A stretch of DNA of 64,000 bases from SW4 sp042466115. GTDB lineage: Bacteria > Pseudomonadota > Alphaproteobacteria > Rhodobacterales > Rhodobacteraceae. The notes beneath the pieces are model-generated. The model made no database searches and was not told where the DNA came from. It worked only from the letters and a program-made list of their open reading frames with translations. The DNA is taken from assembly GCF_042466115.1 (NCBI RefSeq), contig NZ_JAXHBQ010000001.1, positions 806,001-870,000 of the forward strand, given 5' to 3'. Each line of letters starts with the position of its first letter. Position 1 is the first letter of the stretch. Positions 35,745 to 45,085 of this stretch are shown piece by piece. A program made the position numbers and the translations under genes.

Positions 35745-36395
35745 ATGCGCCGTGCCGACCAACTCATGCAGATCGTCCAGCTTTTGCGCGATGGTGACCT
35801 GCACCGCGCAGGCGACATCGCAAGCGCCACGGGGGTGTCCCTGCGCACGATCTATCGCGATATGGAAACGCTGGCCGCGTCCGGTGTCCCGATCGAGGGC
35901 GAGCGCGGCACGGGCTACCGCGTCACCGCCGCCATCACCCTTCCCCCGCTCAACCTGACCATGGCCGAGGTCGAAGCGCTGCATCTTGCCATCGCGGGCC
36001 TTGGTCAAGCCAACGATCCGGACCTGCGCAGCGCCGGGCAAAGCCTGTCAGCCAAAATCGGCGCCGTGCTGCCCGAAGACCGCAGCAAGGCCCCCGCCAG
36101 CTTTGGCTTTGCGGTCTATCCGTTTGCCGATGCCGCGCGTGGGTTCCGGCACCTGCCGATCATGCGACAGGCGATGCGCTCGCGCCAGAAACTGGCAATT
36201 ACCCATGACGGCGCGGACCGCACCGTGCGCCCCCTCAAGCTGGATTATTGGGGCCGGTTGTGGACCTGCGTGGTCTGGTGCGAAACCACCAAGGGCTTTG
36301 CCGATCTGCGCATCGACCAGATCAGTGCCCTGCGCGTCCTGCCCAGTCTGTTCGTCAATGAAACGGGGAAATCGCTCGCCGATTATGCGGGCTAG
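35745..36395 (+). CDS. YafY-type HTH/WYL-domain transcriptional regulator
   Basis: 216 residues. The N-terminal helix-turn-helix (about 1-55: RRADQLMQIVQLL, GDIASATGVSLRTIYRDMETL) is the HTH_11 type of YafY proteins. A WYL-like domain follows from about 130 (LKLDYWGRLWTCVVWCETTKGFADLRID), the ligand- or nucleotide-sensing module; the WYL triad itself is altered. AAAGGAG ribosome-binding site. Its last four bases overlap the end of the convergent ABC ATPase gene. Target genes unknown. Confidence 0.88.
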   Translation: MRRADQLMQIVQLLRDGDLHRAGDIASATGVSLRTIYRDMETLAASGVPIEGERGTGYRVTAAITLPPLNLTMAEVEALHLAIAGLGQANDPDLRSAGQSLSAKIGAVLPEDRSKAPASFGFAVYPFADAARGFRHLPIMRQAMRSRQKLAITHDGADRTVRPLKLDYWGRLWTCVVWCETTKGFADLRIDQISALRVLPSLFVNETGKSLADYAG

Positions 36396-37471
36396 GTGCG
36401 CGCAAACACGAAACAGCGGTCGCGCCGTATCATGATCCAAAGCGGCGTGCCGACCTGTGGCAGGAACACCGACGGGATCAGCGCCTTGAGCCGCGATCCG
36501 TCGTAATCCATGCGAAATTCCACAAGGCTTTCACTGCCCATGAAACGCGCACGTTCAACGACCCCGCGCGCAGGCGTGCCCTCGGCGATGGTCGGGTTGG
36601 GGCCGCGCCCGTCGCGATCAAAGTCGATCTTGATGTGCTGGGGGCGCGTGACGATATCCACCGCTGTGCCATCCGCAATCCCGGGCGCAAGAAACTGGCC
36701 AAAGGGCGTCTGCACCAGCGCGCCATGCACATCGCCCGAAATCACATTGATATCGCTGAAAAAACCTGCCGCCTGCTTGTCGGTCGGGGTGTTGTAGATG
36801 TTATAGGGCGCGCCCTGCTGCACGATCTTGCCATCGCGCATCAGCGCAATTTCATCGGCCATGCGCATCGCCTCGCCCGGTTCGTGGGTGACCAGCAGCA
36901 CGGCGGTGCTTTCGTCTTTCAGCACTTCAAGGGTTTCATCGCGGATATCATCGCGCAGACGGTCATCAAGACCGGAAAACGGTTCGTCCATCAACATGAT
37001 GCGCGGACGCGGGGCCAGCGCACGGGCCAGCGCGACACGTTGCTGTTCACCCCCCGAAAGCTGATGCGGATAGGCGTCCATGTGGCGCGTCATGCCAACA
37101 CGGTCCAGCAGCGCGGCGACCCTTGCGCGCACCTCGGCCTGCGGCCCCTTCAGGCCAAACGCCACGTTGCGGCCAACGTCCAGATGCGGAAACAGCGCGA
37201 AATCCTGAAACATCAACCCGATCGAGCGCGCTTCGGGCGGCACGCGAAACACGGTGTCACAGACCAGCTTGCCATCTACATGGATCGACCCGCTGTCCTG
37301 CATTTCCACGCCCGCGATCATGCGCAGGGTCGTGGACTTGCCGCAGCCCGATGGCCCCAGCAAGCATGTCACCTGCCCCGGCATCACCGAAAGCGATACA
37401 TCATCCACAACCGCGCGTCCGTCAAAGCTGCGCGCCAGGTTGGTGATCTGCAATCTGGGGGTCTGTGTCAC
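36392..37471 (-). CDS. FbpC/PotA-type ABC importer ATP-binding protein, without adjacent permease
   Basis: 359 residues. ATPase domain: Walker A LLGPSGCGKSTTLRM, Q-loop LMFQDFALFPHLDV, signature LSGGEQQRVALARAL, Walker B IMLMDEPFSGLDDRL, switch LLVTHEPGEAM. A C-terminal TOBE-type regulatory domain occupies about 240-359. This layout belongs to ferric-iron, thiamine or polyamine importers. No permease or binding-protein gene flanks it, so it serves partners encoded elsewhere or is a leftover. The gene ends tail-to-tail with the YafY regulator with a 4-base overlap. Confidence 0.88.
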   Translation of the reverse strand: MTQTPRLQITNLARSFDGRAVVDDVSLSVMPGQVTCLLGPSGCGKSTTLRMIAGVEMQDSGSIHVDGKLVCDTVFRVPPEARSIGLMFQDFALFPHLDVGRNVAFGLKGPQAEVRARVAALLDRVGMTRHMDAYPHQLSGGEQQRVALARALAPRPRIMLMDEPFSGLDDRLRDDIRDETLEVLKDESTAVLLVTHEPGEAMRMADEIALMRDGKIVQQGAPYNIYNTPTDKQAAGFFSDINVISGDVHGALVQTPFGQFLAPGIADGTAVDIVTRPQHIKIDFDRDGRGPNPTIAEGTPARGVVERARFMGSESLVEFRMDYDGSRLKALIPSVFLPQVGTPLWIMIRRDRCFVFART

Positions 37472-37509
37472 ACTGCCGCCTAATTCCGAGTGATCTTATC
37501 GGGTAATCA

Positions 37510-37536
37510 CAGGGCGTGGTATCAACCCCCGCCCTG
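37510..37536. other. Hairpin between SDR and ABC ATPase genes
   Basis: CAGGGCG (37510-37516) and CGCCCTG (37530-37536) are perfect 7-base arms around 13 bases. It starts 12 bases after the SDR stop on the minus strand. No T-run follows, so it is a weak candidate for transcript end formation or RNA stabilisation. Confidence 0.3.
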
Positions 37537-37547
37537 ATCGGCAAGAC

Positions 37548-38327
37548 TCAGAGTGTCGCATTCACCGCGCCGCCATCCAGCAAAATGTTCTGCCCGACGA
37601 TGAATCCAGCGTGTTGCGAGCACAAGAATGCGCACATCGCCCCGAATTCATCCGCCGTGCCATAGCGGCGCGCGGGTATCGTCGCTTCGCGTTGCGCGCG
37701 GGCCTGATCCATCGAAATGCCCTGTTGCGTGCTGACGCCGGTATCAAGGCTGATCGCGCGGTCCGTGGCATGAATCCCCGGCAACATGTTGTTGATCGTC
37801 ACCCCGTCAGGGGCAACCTGGCGCGATGTGCCCGCCACATAGCCCGTCAGACCGGCCCGCGCCGCATTGGACAGGCCCAGCACCGCAATCGGCGATTTCA
37901 CCGACTGCGAGGTGATGTTCACCACGCGGCCCCAACCCTGTTTCTGCATGTCCGGCAGCAGCGCTTTCATCAGGGCAATCGGCGCCAGCATATTGGCATC
38001 CAGTGCAGCAATAAAATCGTCGCGATCCCAATCCGACCACATACCGGGCGGGGGGCCACCGGCGTTTGTGACAAGGATATCAACGCCCTGCGCCGCCTTC
38101 AGCACATCCGCCTGCCCCGTTGCGCTGGCGATATCCGCCGCGACCGTAACCACCTTGACACCGAACTCCGTGCGGATCGCATCGGCGGCAGCCTCTAGCG
38201 CGTCAACCCCGCGCGCGTTCATCACCAGATCGACACCTGCCGCCGCCAGCGCGCGCGCACAGCCCAGCCCCAAGCCCTTGGACGCGGCACAGACCAGCGC
38301 CCGTTTACCCTTGATTCCCAGATCCAT
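37548..38327 (-). CDS. FabG-like SDR protein with altered catalytic tetrad
   Basis: 259 residues. The Rossmann loop is CAASKGLGLGCARAL, with Ala-Ala in place of T-G, and VTNAGGPPPG is the N-A-G segment. The catalytic Ser is in VVNITSQSV, but where Tyr-x-x-x-Lys is expected the sequence reads LGLSNAARAGLTG, with neither residue. This fits an SDR subgroup described as lacking a perfect cofactor motif and tetrad (BKR-like SDR-like). So it binds a dinucleotide perhaps, but classical reductase chemistry is doubtful. Length and C-terminus (GQNILLDGGAVNATL) are typical. Confidence 0.82.
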   Translation of the reverse strand: MDLGIKGKRALVCAASKGLGLGCARALAAAGVDLVMNARGVDALEAAADAIRTEFGVKVVTVAADIASATGQADVLKAAQGVDILVTNAGGPPPGMWSDWDRDDFIAALDANMLAPIALMKALLPDMQKQGWGRVVNITSQSVKSPIAVLGLSNAARAGLTGYVAGTSRQVAPDGVTINNMLPGIHATDRAISLDTGVSTQQGISMDQARAQREATIPARRYGTADEFGAMCAFLCSQHAGFIVGQNILLDGGAVNATL

Positions 38328-38479
38328 GCTAAGCCCTTTTCAATTGCGTTGATCCTGCCTAAGTCGCCCTTGCATGTTTTGCAACAAACGCCGTCAACTG
38401 GTCCGGGATTTGACGCCTTTGCGCCGCATTTCCTTTTTAGGTTAATGGGGTTAGCAGGTTCAACAAAGTGAGTGTTTTC

Positions 38480-39475
38480 ATGTCCAAGGCCAACCCGTCC
38501 GCGCCCCAGTCGTTGCAGGTCTATCCCGCAGCGCAGTTTCGCGTGACTGATGGTGTGGCCGAAGGCGATGCAATCACATTTGCCGACGAACTGGTAATGG
38601 ACGACATCTATCAGCTGGCCGATGGCGCCGACCGCCTGCCTTTGATGGCGTTGATGACAGATGCGCCGACCCGTTTCATCCTGCATCAGGACACCCCGCA
38701 GGGCACGGCTGGCAATGACCTTTATCTAGATTGCTGCGTCACCCTGATGGCCCCCGACAGCACCACCATCGAAGCGCTGGTATTCGTCGAGGTTGAAGAC
38801 GGCGATGTGGCCGATACCTATTTGCTGCCGCTTGCGACCCTGTCATCGGACACCAATTACCGGCTTGTTGGCGTTGACCGCCACGCTGCCACCAGCCGCT
38901 TTTCCGAAGTAGCCTGCGTGTCGTTCACGCGCGGCACCCGCATCACGCTTGCCTCGGGCGAACAGCGCCCGGTCGAGGATTTGCAGGTCGGCGACCGTGT
39001 CCTGACCCGCGATGATGGCCCGCAATCTGTGCGCTGGATCGGCCAGACAACCCTGCGCGCCGTCGGGGCATTTGCGCCGGTTGTGATCCGCAAGGACACG
39101 CTGTTCAACGCTCATGATCTGGTGCTGAGCCCCGACCACCGCATTTTCGTCTATCAGCGCGAGGACACCCTTGGCGCGGGCCGCGCCGAGGTGCTGATCA
39201 AGGTGCGCCACCTGATAAATGGCGATACGGTATTCCAGCGCGATGGCGGTTTCGTGGACTATTTCCAACTGCTGTTTGACGATCACCAGATCGTCTATGC
39301 CGAAGGGATCGCAGCCGAAACCTTGCTGATTGATCCGCGCACACGCGGCGCATTGCCGACCGGCGCACCTATCGACACGCACCGCGACCGCCAGCACAAC
39401 GACTATGAAGTGACCGAAAGCCTGCTGACCAAACGTGACGCTGTTGCGCTGTTACGGCGGGCATCCAGCAGCTAG
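38480..39475 (+). CDS. Hint (hedgehog/intein)-domain protein
   Basis: 331 residues from ATG 38480; an in-frame GTG at 38468 is the alternative, and neither has a strong ribosome-binding site. The N-terminal 140 residues are acidic with no known motif. The Hint module begins at ACVSFTRGTRITLASGEQRP, continues VEDLQVGDRVLTRDDGPQSV, and has LVLSPDHRIFV as its His-containing block. Rhodobacterales encode many such stand-alone Hint proteins, often secreted; this one lacks a signal peptide and RTX repeats. Self-cleavage is possible but unproven. Confidence 0.82.
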   Translation: MSKANPSAPQSLQVYPAAQFRVTDGVAEGDAITFADELVMDDIYQLADGADRLPLMALMTDAPTRFILHQDTPQGTAGNDLYLDCCVTLMAPDSTTIEALVFVEVEDGDVADTYLLPLATLSSDTNYRLVGVDRHAATSRFSEVACVSFTRGTRITLASGEQRPVEDLQVGDRVLTRDDGPQSVRWIGQTTLRAVGAFAPVVIRKDTLFNAHDLVLSPDHRIFVYQREDTLGAGRAEVLIKVRHLINGDTVFQRDGGFVDYFQLLFDDHQIVYAEGIAAETLLIDPRTRGALPTGAPIDTHRDRQHNDYEVTESLLTKRDAVALLRRASSS

Positions 39476-39515
39476 GCATCTTGCCCCCGCCACGGCGCCC
39501 CGCTATAGCCGCGCC

Positions 39516-41111
39516 ATGACAAACCGCCCCGCCCTTCCCGCCGAAATTGCCCGCCGCCGGACCTTTGCGATCATCTCGCACCCGGATGCGGGCAAAACGA
39601 CGCTGACTGAAAAGTTCCTGCTTTATGGTGGCGCGATCCAGATGGCCGGTCAGGTGCGCGCCAAGGGCGAGGCACGGCGCACCCGTTCCGACTTCATGCA
39701 GATGGAAAAAGACCGCGGGATTTCCGTGTCTGCGTCAGCTATGTCGTTTGATTTCAAGACTTTCCGGTTCAATTTGGTGGACACGCCCGGTCACTCGGAC
39801 TTTTCCGAGGATACCTACCGCACCCTGACGGCCGTGGACGCCGCCGTGATGGTGATCGACGGGGCCAAGGGTGTGGAAAGCCAGACGCAAAAACTGTTCG
39901 AGGTCTGCCGGCTGCGCGACCTGCCGATCCTGACTTTTTGTAACAAGATGGACCGCGAAAGCCGCGACACGTTTGATATCATTGACGAAATTCAAGAAAA
40001 TCTGGCAATTGACGTGACCCCTGCGTCATGGCCTATCGGGGTCGGGCGCGAATTTATCGGCTGTTACGACATCTTGCAGGACAAACTACACCTGATGGAC
40101 CGCGCCGATCGCAACAAGGTTGCGGAATCGGTCGAAATCAACGGGCTGGACGATCCGAAACTGGCCGAACTGGTGCCTGCGCACTTACTGGAAAAATTCC
40201 TTGAAGAAATCGAAATGGCGCGCGAATTGCTGCCCGCCCTTGATCCCGCGGCGCTGCTGAACGGGTCAATGACGCCGATCTGGTTCGGCTCGGCCATGAA
40301 TTCGTTCGGCGTGCAGGAACTGATGGACGGGATCGCCACCTATGGCCCCGAACCGCAACCCCAACGCGCCACCCCGCGCGAGATTTTGCCCGAAGAAACA
40401 AAGGTGTCCGGCTTTGTCTTCAAGGTGCAGGCGAACATGGACCCCAAGCACCGCGACCGCGTGGCCTTTGTGCGTCTGGCATCGGGACACTTCCTGCGCG
40501 GCATGAAACTGACCCATGTGCGCTCCAAGAAACAGATGGCGATTTCCAACCCCGTGCTGTTCCTCGCCTCGGATCGCGAGTTGGCCGAGGAGGCATGGGC
40601 GGGCGACATCATCGGCATCCCCAACCACGGGCAATTGCGCATTGGCGACACCCTGACCGAAGGCGAAGCCCTGCGCGTCACCGGTATCCCGTCATTCGCG
40701 CCCGAACTGCTGCAAGGCGTGCGCGCGGGCGACCCGATGAAGGCCAAACACCTTGAAAAAGCCCTGATGCAATTCGCCGAAGAAGGCGCCGCGAAAGTGT
40801 TCAAACCGACCTTTGGGTCGGGGTTTATCGTCGGCGTGGTTGGCGCGCTGCAATTCGAGGTTCTGGCGTCACGGATCGAGCTGGAATACGGCCTGCCCGT
40901 CCGGTTTGATCAGTCGCAATTCACCAGCGCCCGCTGGGTGCAGGGCAACAAAGCGGACGTCGACAAGTTCGCCGCCGCCAACAAACAACACATCGCCACC
41001 GACAACGACGGCGACGTGGTTTACCTGACCCGCTTGCAATGGGACATCGACCGCGTCGCGCGCGATTACCCCGATGTGAGCCTGACAGCGACCAAGGAAA
41101 TGATGGTCTGA
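39516..41111 (+). CDS. prfC: Peptide chain release factor 3
   Basis: 531-residue translational GTPase recycling RF1/RF2. G1 ISHPDAGKTTLTEKFL, switch RGISVSASAMSF, G3 DTPGHSDFSEDTYR and G4 CNKMDRES are visible. Length matches E. coli RF3 (529). Start ATG 39516 gives MTNRPALPAEIARRRTFAI; the in-frame ATG at 39435 lies inside the preceding gene. The last base of its TGA is the first base of the next start (TGATG). Confidence 0.96.
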   Translation: MTNRPALPAEIARRRTFAIISHPDAGKTTLTEKFLLYGGAIQMAGQVRAKGEARRTRSDFMQMEKDRGISVSASAMSFDFKTFRFNLVDTPGHSDFSEDTYRTLTAVDAAVMVIDGAKGVESQTQKLFEVCRLRDLPILTFCNKMDRESRDTFDIIDEIQENLAIDVTPASWPIGVGREFIGCYDILQDKLHLMDRADRNKVAESVEINGLDDPKLAELVPAHLLEKFLEEIEMARELLPALDPAALLNGSMTPIWFGSAMNSFGVQELMDGIATYGPEPQPQRATPREILPEETKVSGFVFKVQANMDPKHRDRVAFVRLASGHFLRGMKLTHVRSKKQMAISNPVLFLASDRELAEEAWAGDIIGIPNHGQLRIGDTLTEGEALRVTGIPSFAPELLQGVRAGDPMKAKHLEKALMQFAEEGAAKVFKPTFGSGFIVGVVGALQFEVLASRIELEYGLPVRFDQSQFTSARWVQGNKADVDKFAAANKQHIATDNDGDVVYLTRLQWDIDRVARDYPDVSLTATKEMMV

Positions 41112-41725
41112 TGCCCCTGCAAAACCGCGTGCAACCGGACGGGCAGATCATTGCCCATCCGGCGCGCGGCACGTTTACGGGCAATCGCGGGATCCTGCAC
41201 ACGGCTGATCGCCAGATGGGCGCGGCCCTGTGGAAACATCGCGCGTGGATTTGTTGCACGCTTGATTGGCAGGGGCGCAAGCGCACGGTGATGACGGGGC
41301 GCAACTGGACCGAACTGTTCTTTCTGGACGAGGCCGTGGCGCTGGCCGCCGGACACCGCCCCTGCGCCTATTGTCGGCGCGCAGATTACGCCCGCTATTG
41401 CACGGCGTGGGCGGGGGCATATGGCACACGAAACACCGCGCCGCAGATGGACGCCGCGCTGCACCGCGCCCGCACGATCCCCGGCGCGCGGGCATTGCGC
41501 CATGTCATGCACGATTCTGACGCCCTTCCCGACGGTGCGATGATCCTGCATGGCCAGCAGCCGCATCTGATCGCAGGCGCACAGGTCCACCCCTTTACCC
41601 CAGCCGGATACAGCGCGCCAAGCGCGCGGCCATCGGGGCGGGCGATATGTCTGACACCGCAACCCAACCTTGATGTTCTGGCCGCAGGGTATTCACCGAA
41701 ACTGCATCACAGCTTTGGCACCTAA
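41111..41725 (+). CDS. Conserved hypothetical protein with CxxC motif
   Basis: 204 residues starting at the ATG that overlaps the prfC stop by one base, so translation is coupled. A basic, Trp-containing N-terminal half includes HRAWICCTLDWQGRKRTVM and RNWTELFFLDEAVALAAGHRPCAYCRRADY; the CAYC pair together with CC earlier and a later C could bind zinc. No enzymatic family recognised. No membrane segment. Confidence 0.6.
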   Translation: MPLQNRVQPDGQIIAHPARGTFTGNRGILHTADRQMGAALWKHRAWICCTLDWQGRKRTVMTGRNWTELFFLDEAVALAAGHRPCAYCRRADYARYCTAWAGAYGTRNTAPQMDAALHRARTIPGARALRHVMHDSDALPDGAMILHGQQPHLIAGAQVHPFTPAGYSAPSARPSGRAICLTPQPNLDVLAAGYSPKLHHSFGT

Positions 41726-41862
41726 CCTGCCCCGCTGCCTTATAAACTTGACGTTCTGCGCCGCAGCGCCTAAAGCATCCACAGATCGAACGCACCGGCA
41801 ATCTGGCCGGGCGGGCCGCGCAGGTTTGCGGCCATAACAGCCGCAAAACGCGAAAGGGCTAC

Positions 41863-43293
41863 ATGACCAAATTTTCCGATCTCAATCTTGATCCCAAGGT
41901 TCTCAAGGCTATTGTCGACACCGGCTATGAAACGCCCACGCCCATTCAGGCGGGTGCGATCCCCCCCGCCCTTGAAGGTCGCGATGTGTTGGGCATTGCC
42001 CAGACGGGCACCGGCAAGACGGCTGCCTTTACCATGCCGATGATTTCGCTGCTGCGCCGTGGCCGCGCCCGTGCGCGCATGCCGCGCAGCCTTGTGCTTT
42101 GCCCGACACGGGAACTGGCCGCGCAGGTCGCTGAAAATTTCGATGCCTATGCCAAATATACCAAGCTGACCAAGGCGCTGCTGATCGGCGGCGTGTCGTT
42201 CAAGGAACAGGACCTTCTGATCGACAAGGGCGTTGATGTGCTGATCGCCACGCCGGGCCGCCTTCTGGACCATTTCGAACGCGGCAAACTGATCCTGTCG
42301 GATGTGAAAATCATGGTCGTGGACGAGGCCGACCGCATGCTTGATATGGGCTTTATCCCTGATATCGAACGCATTTTCGGCCTTACCCCTTTTACGCGCC
42401 AGACGTTTTTCTTTAGCGCCACCATGGCACCGGAGATCGAGCGGATCACCAATACGTTCCTGTCCAACCCTGCCCGCATCGAAGTGGCCCGCGCCGCGAC
42501 GACCGGCGAAAACATCACCCAGGGCGTGGTCATGTTCAAAGGCAGCCGCAAGGATCGCGAAGCCACCGAAAAGCGTGCCCTGCTGCGCGCCCTGATCCAA
42601 AGCGAAGGCGAAAACTGCCGCAACGGTATCATCTTTTGCAACCGCAAGGTCGATGTGGATGTTGTTGCCAAATCCATGAAGAAACACGGGTTTGACGCCG
42701 CGCCAATCCATGGCGATCTCGACCAGTCACACCGCACCCGCACCCTGCAGGAATTCCGCGATGGCACCCTGCGCTTTCTTGTGGCGTCAGATGTAGCCGC
42801 GCGCGGGCTTGATGTGCCAAACGTCAGCCATGTGTTCAACTTTGATGTGCCCAGCCACGCCGAAGATTACGTGCACCGGATCGGGCGCACGGGCCGCGCG
42901 GGCAAGCTTGGCACCACGATGATGATCTGCGTGCCGCGCGACGAAAAAAACCTTGAAGATGTGGAACGCCTTGTGCAGTCAGCGATCCCGCGTCTGGACA
43001 ATCCGATGGGTGGCAGTGCCCCCAAGGCCGAGGAAAAAGCCGAAGAACCTAAAAAGCGGACACGCACGCGGTCGCGCAAATCCGATGCGCCAAAGGATGA
43101 CGCGCCAAAGGCGGAACCTGTGGCCGAAAAACCGGCCGAGAAGCCAGTCGAAAAAGCCGCTGAAAAGAAGGCTGACAAGCCAGAGCGCGGGCGCAGCAAA
43201 CCCCGCAACGACAACAACAATCGCGCGGCCGGCATGGGCGACGATGCCCCCGATTTCATCGCGATGAGCTTTGACGAGCGGCGCAAGGGTTAA
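41863..43293 (+). CDS. rhlE: DEAD-box RNA helicase (RhlE-like)
   Basis: 476 residues. Q motif FSDLNLDPKVLKAI with PTPIQAGAIP; motif I AQTGTGKTAAF; Ia PTRELAAQV; II VVDEADRMLDMGF; III FFSATM; VI HRIGRTGRAG. After residue about 380 comes a low-complexity Lys/Glu/Ala/Pro tail, ending in GDDAPDFIAMSFDERR, typical of alphaproteobacterial RhlE-type helicases and likely RNA- or partner-binding. Ends at a strong terminator. Confidence 0.92.
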   Translation: MTKFSDLNLDPKVLKAIVDTGYETPTPIQAGAIPPALEGRDVLGIAQTGTGKTAAFTMPMISLLRRGRARARMPRSLVLCPTRELAAQVAENFDAYAKYTKLTKALLIGGVSFKEQDLLIDKGVDVLIATPGRLLDHFERGKLILSDVKIMVVDEADRMLDMGFIPDIERIFGLTPFTRQTFFFSATMAPEIERITNTFLSNPARIEVARAATTGENITQGVVMFKGSRKDREATEKRALLRALIQSEGENCRNGIIFCNRKVDVDVVAKSMKKHGFDAAPIHGDLDQSHRTRTLQEFRDGTLRFLVASDVAARGLDVPNVSHVFNFDVPSHAEDYVHRIGRTGRAGKLGTTMMICVPRDEKNLEDVERLVQSAIPRLDNPMGGSAPKAEEKAEEPKKRTRTRSRKSDAPKDDAPKAEPVAEKPAEKPVEKAAEKKADKPERGRSKPRNDNNNRAAGMGDDAPDFIAMSFDERRKG

Positions 43294-43316
43294 ACGCAGC
43301 CAACGAACAAGACGCA

Positions 43317-43346
43317 GGGCGGGTACCGGATGGCCCCGCCCTTTTT
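43317..43346 (+). terminator. Rho-independent terminator after rhlE
   Basis: GGGCGGG (43317-43323) and CCCGCCC (43335-43341) pair around an 11-base loop, followed at once by TTTTT (43342-43346). It is 24 bases after the helicase stop. In the gap between convergent rhlE and rnj, the T-run is on the plus strand only. Confidence 0.9.
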
Positions 43347-43417
43347 GTTGTCCGTTTGCCCAAGTGCCAGACGGTCTGACCGGCGCCTGCGGCTTGATTC
43401 CGGTCTGTCGATAAACG

Positions 43418-45085
43418 CTAGCTCAACCGCGAAATCACCACCGTCACTTCGGGCTTTTTGCCGATCTCGGACATGGCCGATCCACGCGCGATCTTGCGCA
43501 GTTCTTTCTCCAGCGCGTCGTCACTGGCCAGCGTCTTGTCGGCGGCGCGGTTCATGAATTGCGATAGGTCCTGTTCCAGCACATCGACCAGCGGCGCGTT
43601 GTTGCGGCCCATTTCGGGCAGGCCCATGACTTCGCACCACGGATCGCCCAAGGGCTCGCCCTCCTCGTCGATAATCGTCGTGACAATCACATGGCCGTTC
43701 AGCGCCATGCGAATCCGGTCGCGCACGATCCCGTCCATCGCGCCGTACTGCACGGTGCCGTCCAGATAGGTGCGCCCTGTGTCGATGTATTCGGCGACGC
43801 GCGGGGCGTTGCCGGACAGATCAATCATCATGCCGTTCACGGCAACGACACCGGCCAATCCCTTGCCTTGCGCAATCTTCACGTGTTCGCGCAGGTGGCG
43901 GTGTTCACCGTGCATCGGGATCACAATCTGCGGTTTGACGATATCGTGCATTTCTTCGATGTCAGGGCGGTTGGCGTGACCCGACACATGATAAAGCCCC
44001 GAAGAATCGTCAATGATATCAACGCCCATTTCCGAAAACTGGTTCATGATGCGGATCACGCCGCGTTCATTGCCGGGGATCGTTTTCGAGCTGAACAGGA
44101 AGGTATCGCCTTCCTTCATGGTCAGCCCCATGTATTTGCCATTTGCCAATTGCGCCGATGCCGCGCGCCTTTCGCCCTGCGATCCGGTGACCAGCAGCAT
44201 CAGGTTTTCGCGCGGCACGTTCAGCGCATCTTCGGGCGAAATGGTGCTTGGGAAATCGTGCAGGATGCCGACTTCGCTTGCGGCTTCGGTCATGCGGCGC
44301 ATGGCGCGCCCCAACAGGCAAACCGAACGCCCCGCGCGATCTGCCGCCTGCGCCAGCGTTTTCAGACGCGCGATGTTTGACGCAAAAGTGGTCGCCACGA
44401 CCATCCCCGACATCTCGCGCATCAGCTTTTCAATCTCGGGGCCAACGGATGCTTCGGAGCGGCCCGCGTGCGGCGAAAAGATATTGGTGCTGTCACAGAC
44501 CAGCGCACGCACGCCGTCCTTGGACACCTTGCGCCACAGGTCATGATCAAAGGGTTCGCCAACAACTGGCGTTGTATCAATCTTGAAATCACCGGTGTGC
44601 AGCACCCGCCCGTCGGGGCTGTCGATCACAAGAGCACTGCTTTCAGGGATCGAGTGGCTGATCGGCAGGAACCCTACAGAAAACGGTCCCGCCTGCACCG
44701 TGTCGGGCCATTTGTTCACGACCGTCACGCTGTCATCGGAATACCCGTGTTCCGACATCTTGCGCCGCGCGATATTGGCCGTGAACGCACGCGCATAGAC
44801 CGGCGCGCCAAGACGTTCCCATGTGTGGCCAACTGCGCCCACGTGATCTTCGTGCGCGTGGGTGATGAAGATCGCCTCGATCCGGTCGCGCCGTGCCTCG
44901 AGCCACGAAATATCGGGCAGGATCAGGTCCACGCCCGGTGTCGTGTCCATATCGGGAAAGGTCACGCCCAGATCAACGACAATCAGCCGTTCCTGATCGG
45001 GCTTGCCATAGCCATAGACATAGCAATTCATCCCGATCTCGCCCGCCCCGCCCAGAGGAAGGTAGATCAAACGGTTACTGCTCAT
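43418..45085 (-). CDS. rnj: Ribonuclease J
   Basis: 555-residue metallo-beta-lactamase/beta-CASP ribonuclease with 5'-3' exonuclease and endonuclease activity in RNA processing. Start MSSNRLIYLPLGGAGEIGMN; zinc motif HAHEDHVGA at about 75-83; HSIPES; HTGDFKID; CDSTN; beta-CASP segment LLVTGSQGE; VSGHANRPDIEEM; PMHGEHRHL. Overlaps coaX by four bases (ATGA), extending the nuoN-birA-coaX-rnj array. Confidence 0.95.
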   Translation of the reverse strand: MSSNRLIYLPLGGAGEIGMNCYVYGYGKPDQERLIVVDLGVTFPDMDTTPGVDLILPDISWLEARRDRIEAIFITHAHEDHVGAVGHTWERLGAPVYARAFTANIARRKMSEHGYSDDSVTVVNKWPDTVQAGPFSVGFLPISHSIPESSALVIDSPDGRVLHTGDFKIDTTPVVGEPFDHDLWRKVSKDGVRALVCDSTNIFSPHAGRSEASVGPEIEKLMREMSGMVVATTFASNIARLKTLAQAADRAGRSVCLLGRAMRRMTEAASEVGILHDFPSTISPEDALNVPRENLMLLVTGSQGERRAASAQLANGKYMGLTMKEGDTFLFSSKTIPGNERGVIRIMNQFSEMGVDIIDDSSGLYHVSGHANRPDIEEMHDIVKPQIVIPMHGEHRHLREHVKIAQGKGLAGVVAVNGMMIDLSGNAPRVAEYIDTGRTYLDGTVQYGAMDGIVRDRIRMALNGHVIVTTIIDEEGEPLGDPWCEVMGLPEMGRNNAPLVDVLEQDLSQFMNRAADKTLASDDALEKELRKIARGSAMSEIGKKPEVTVVISRLS

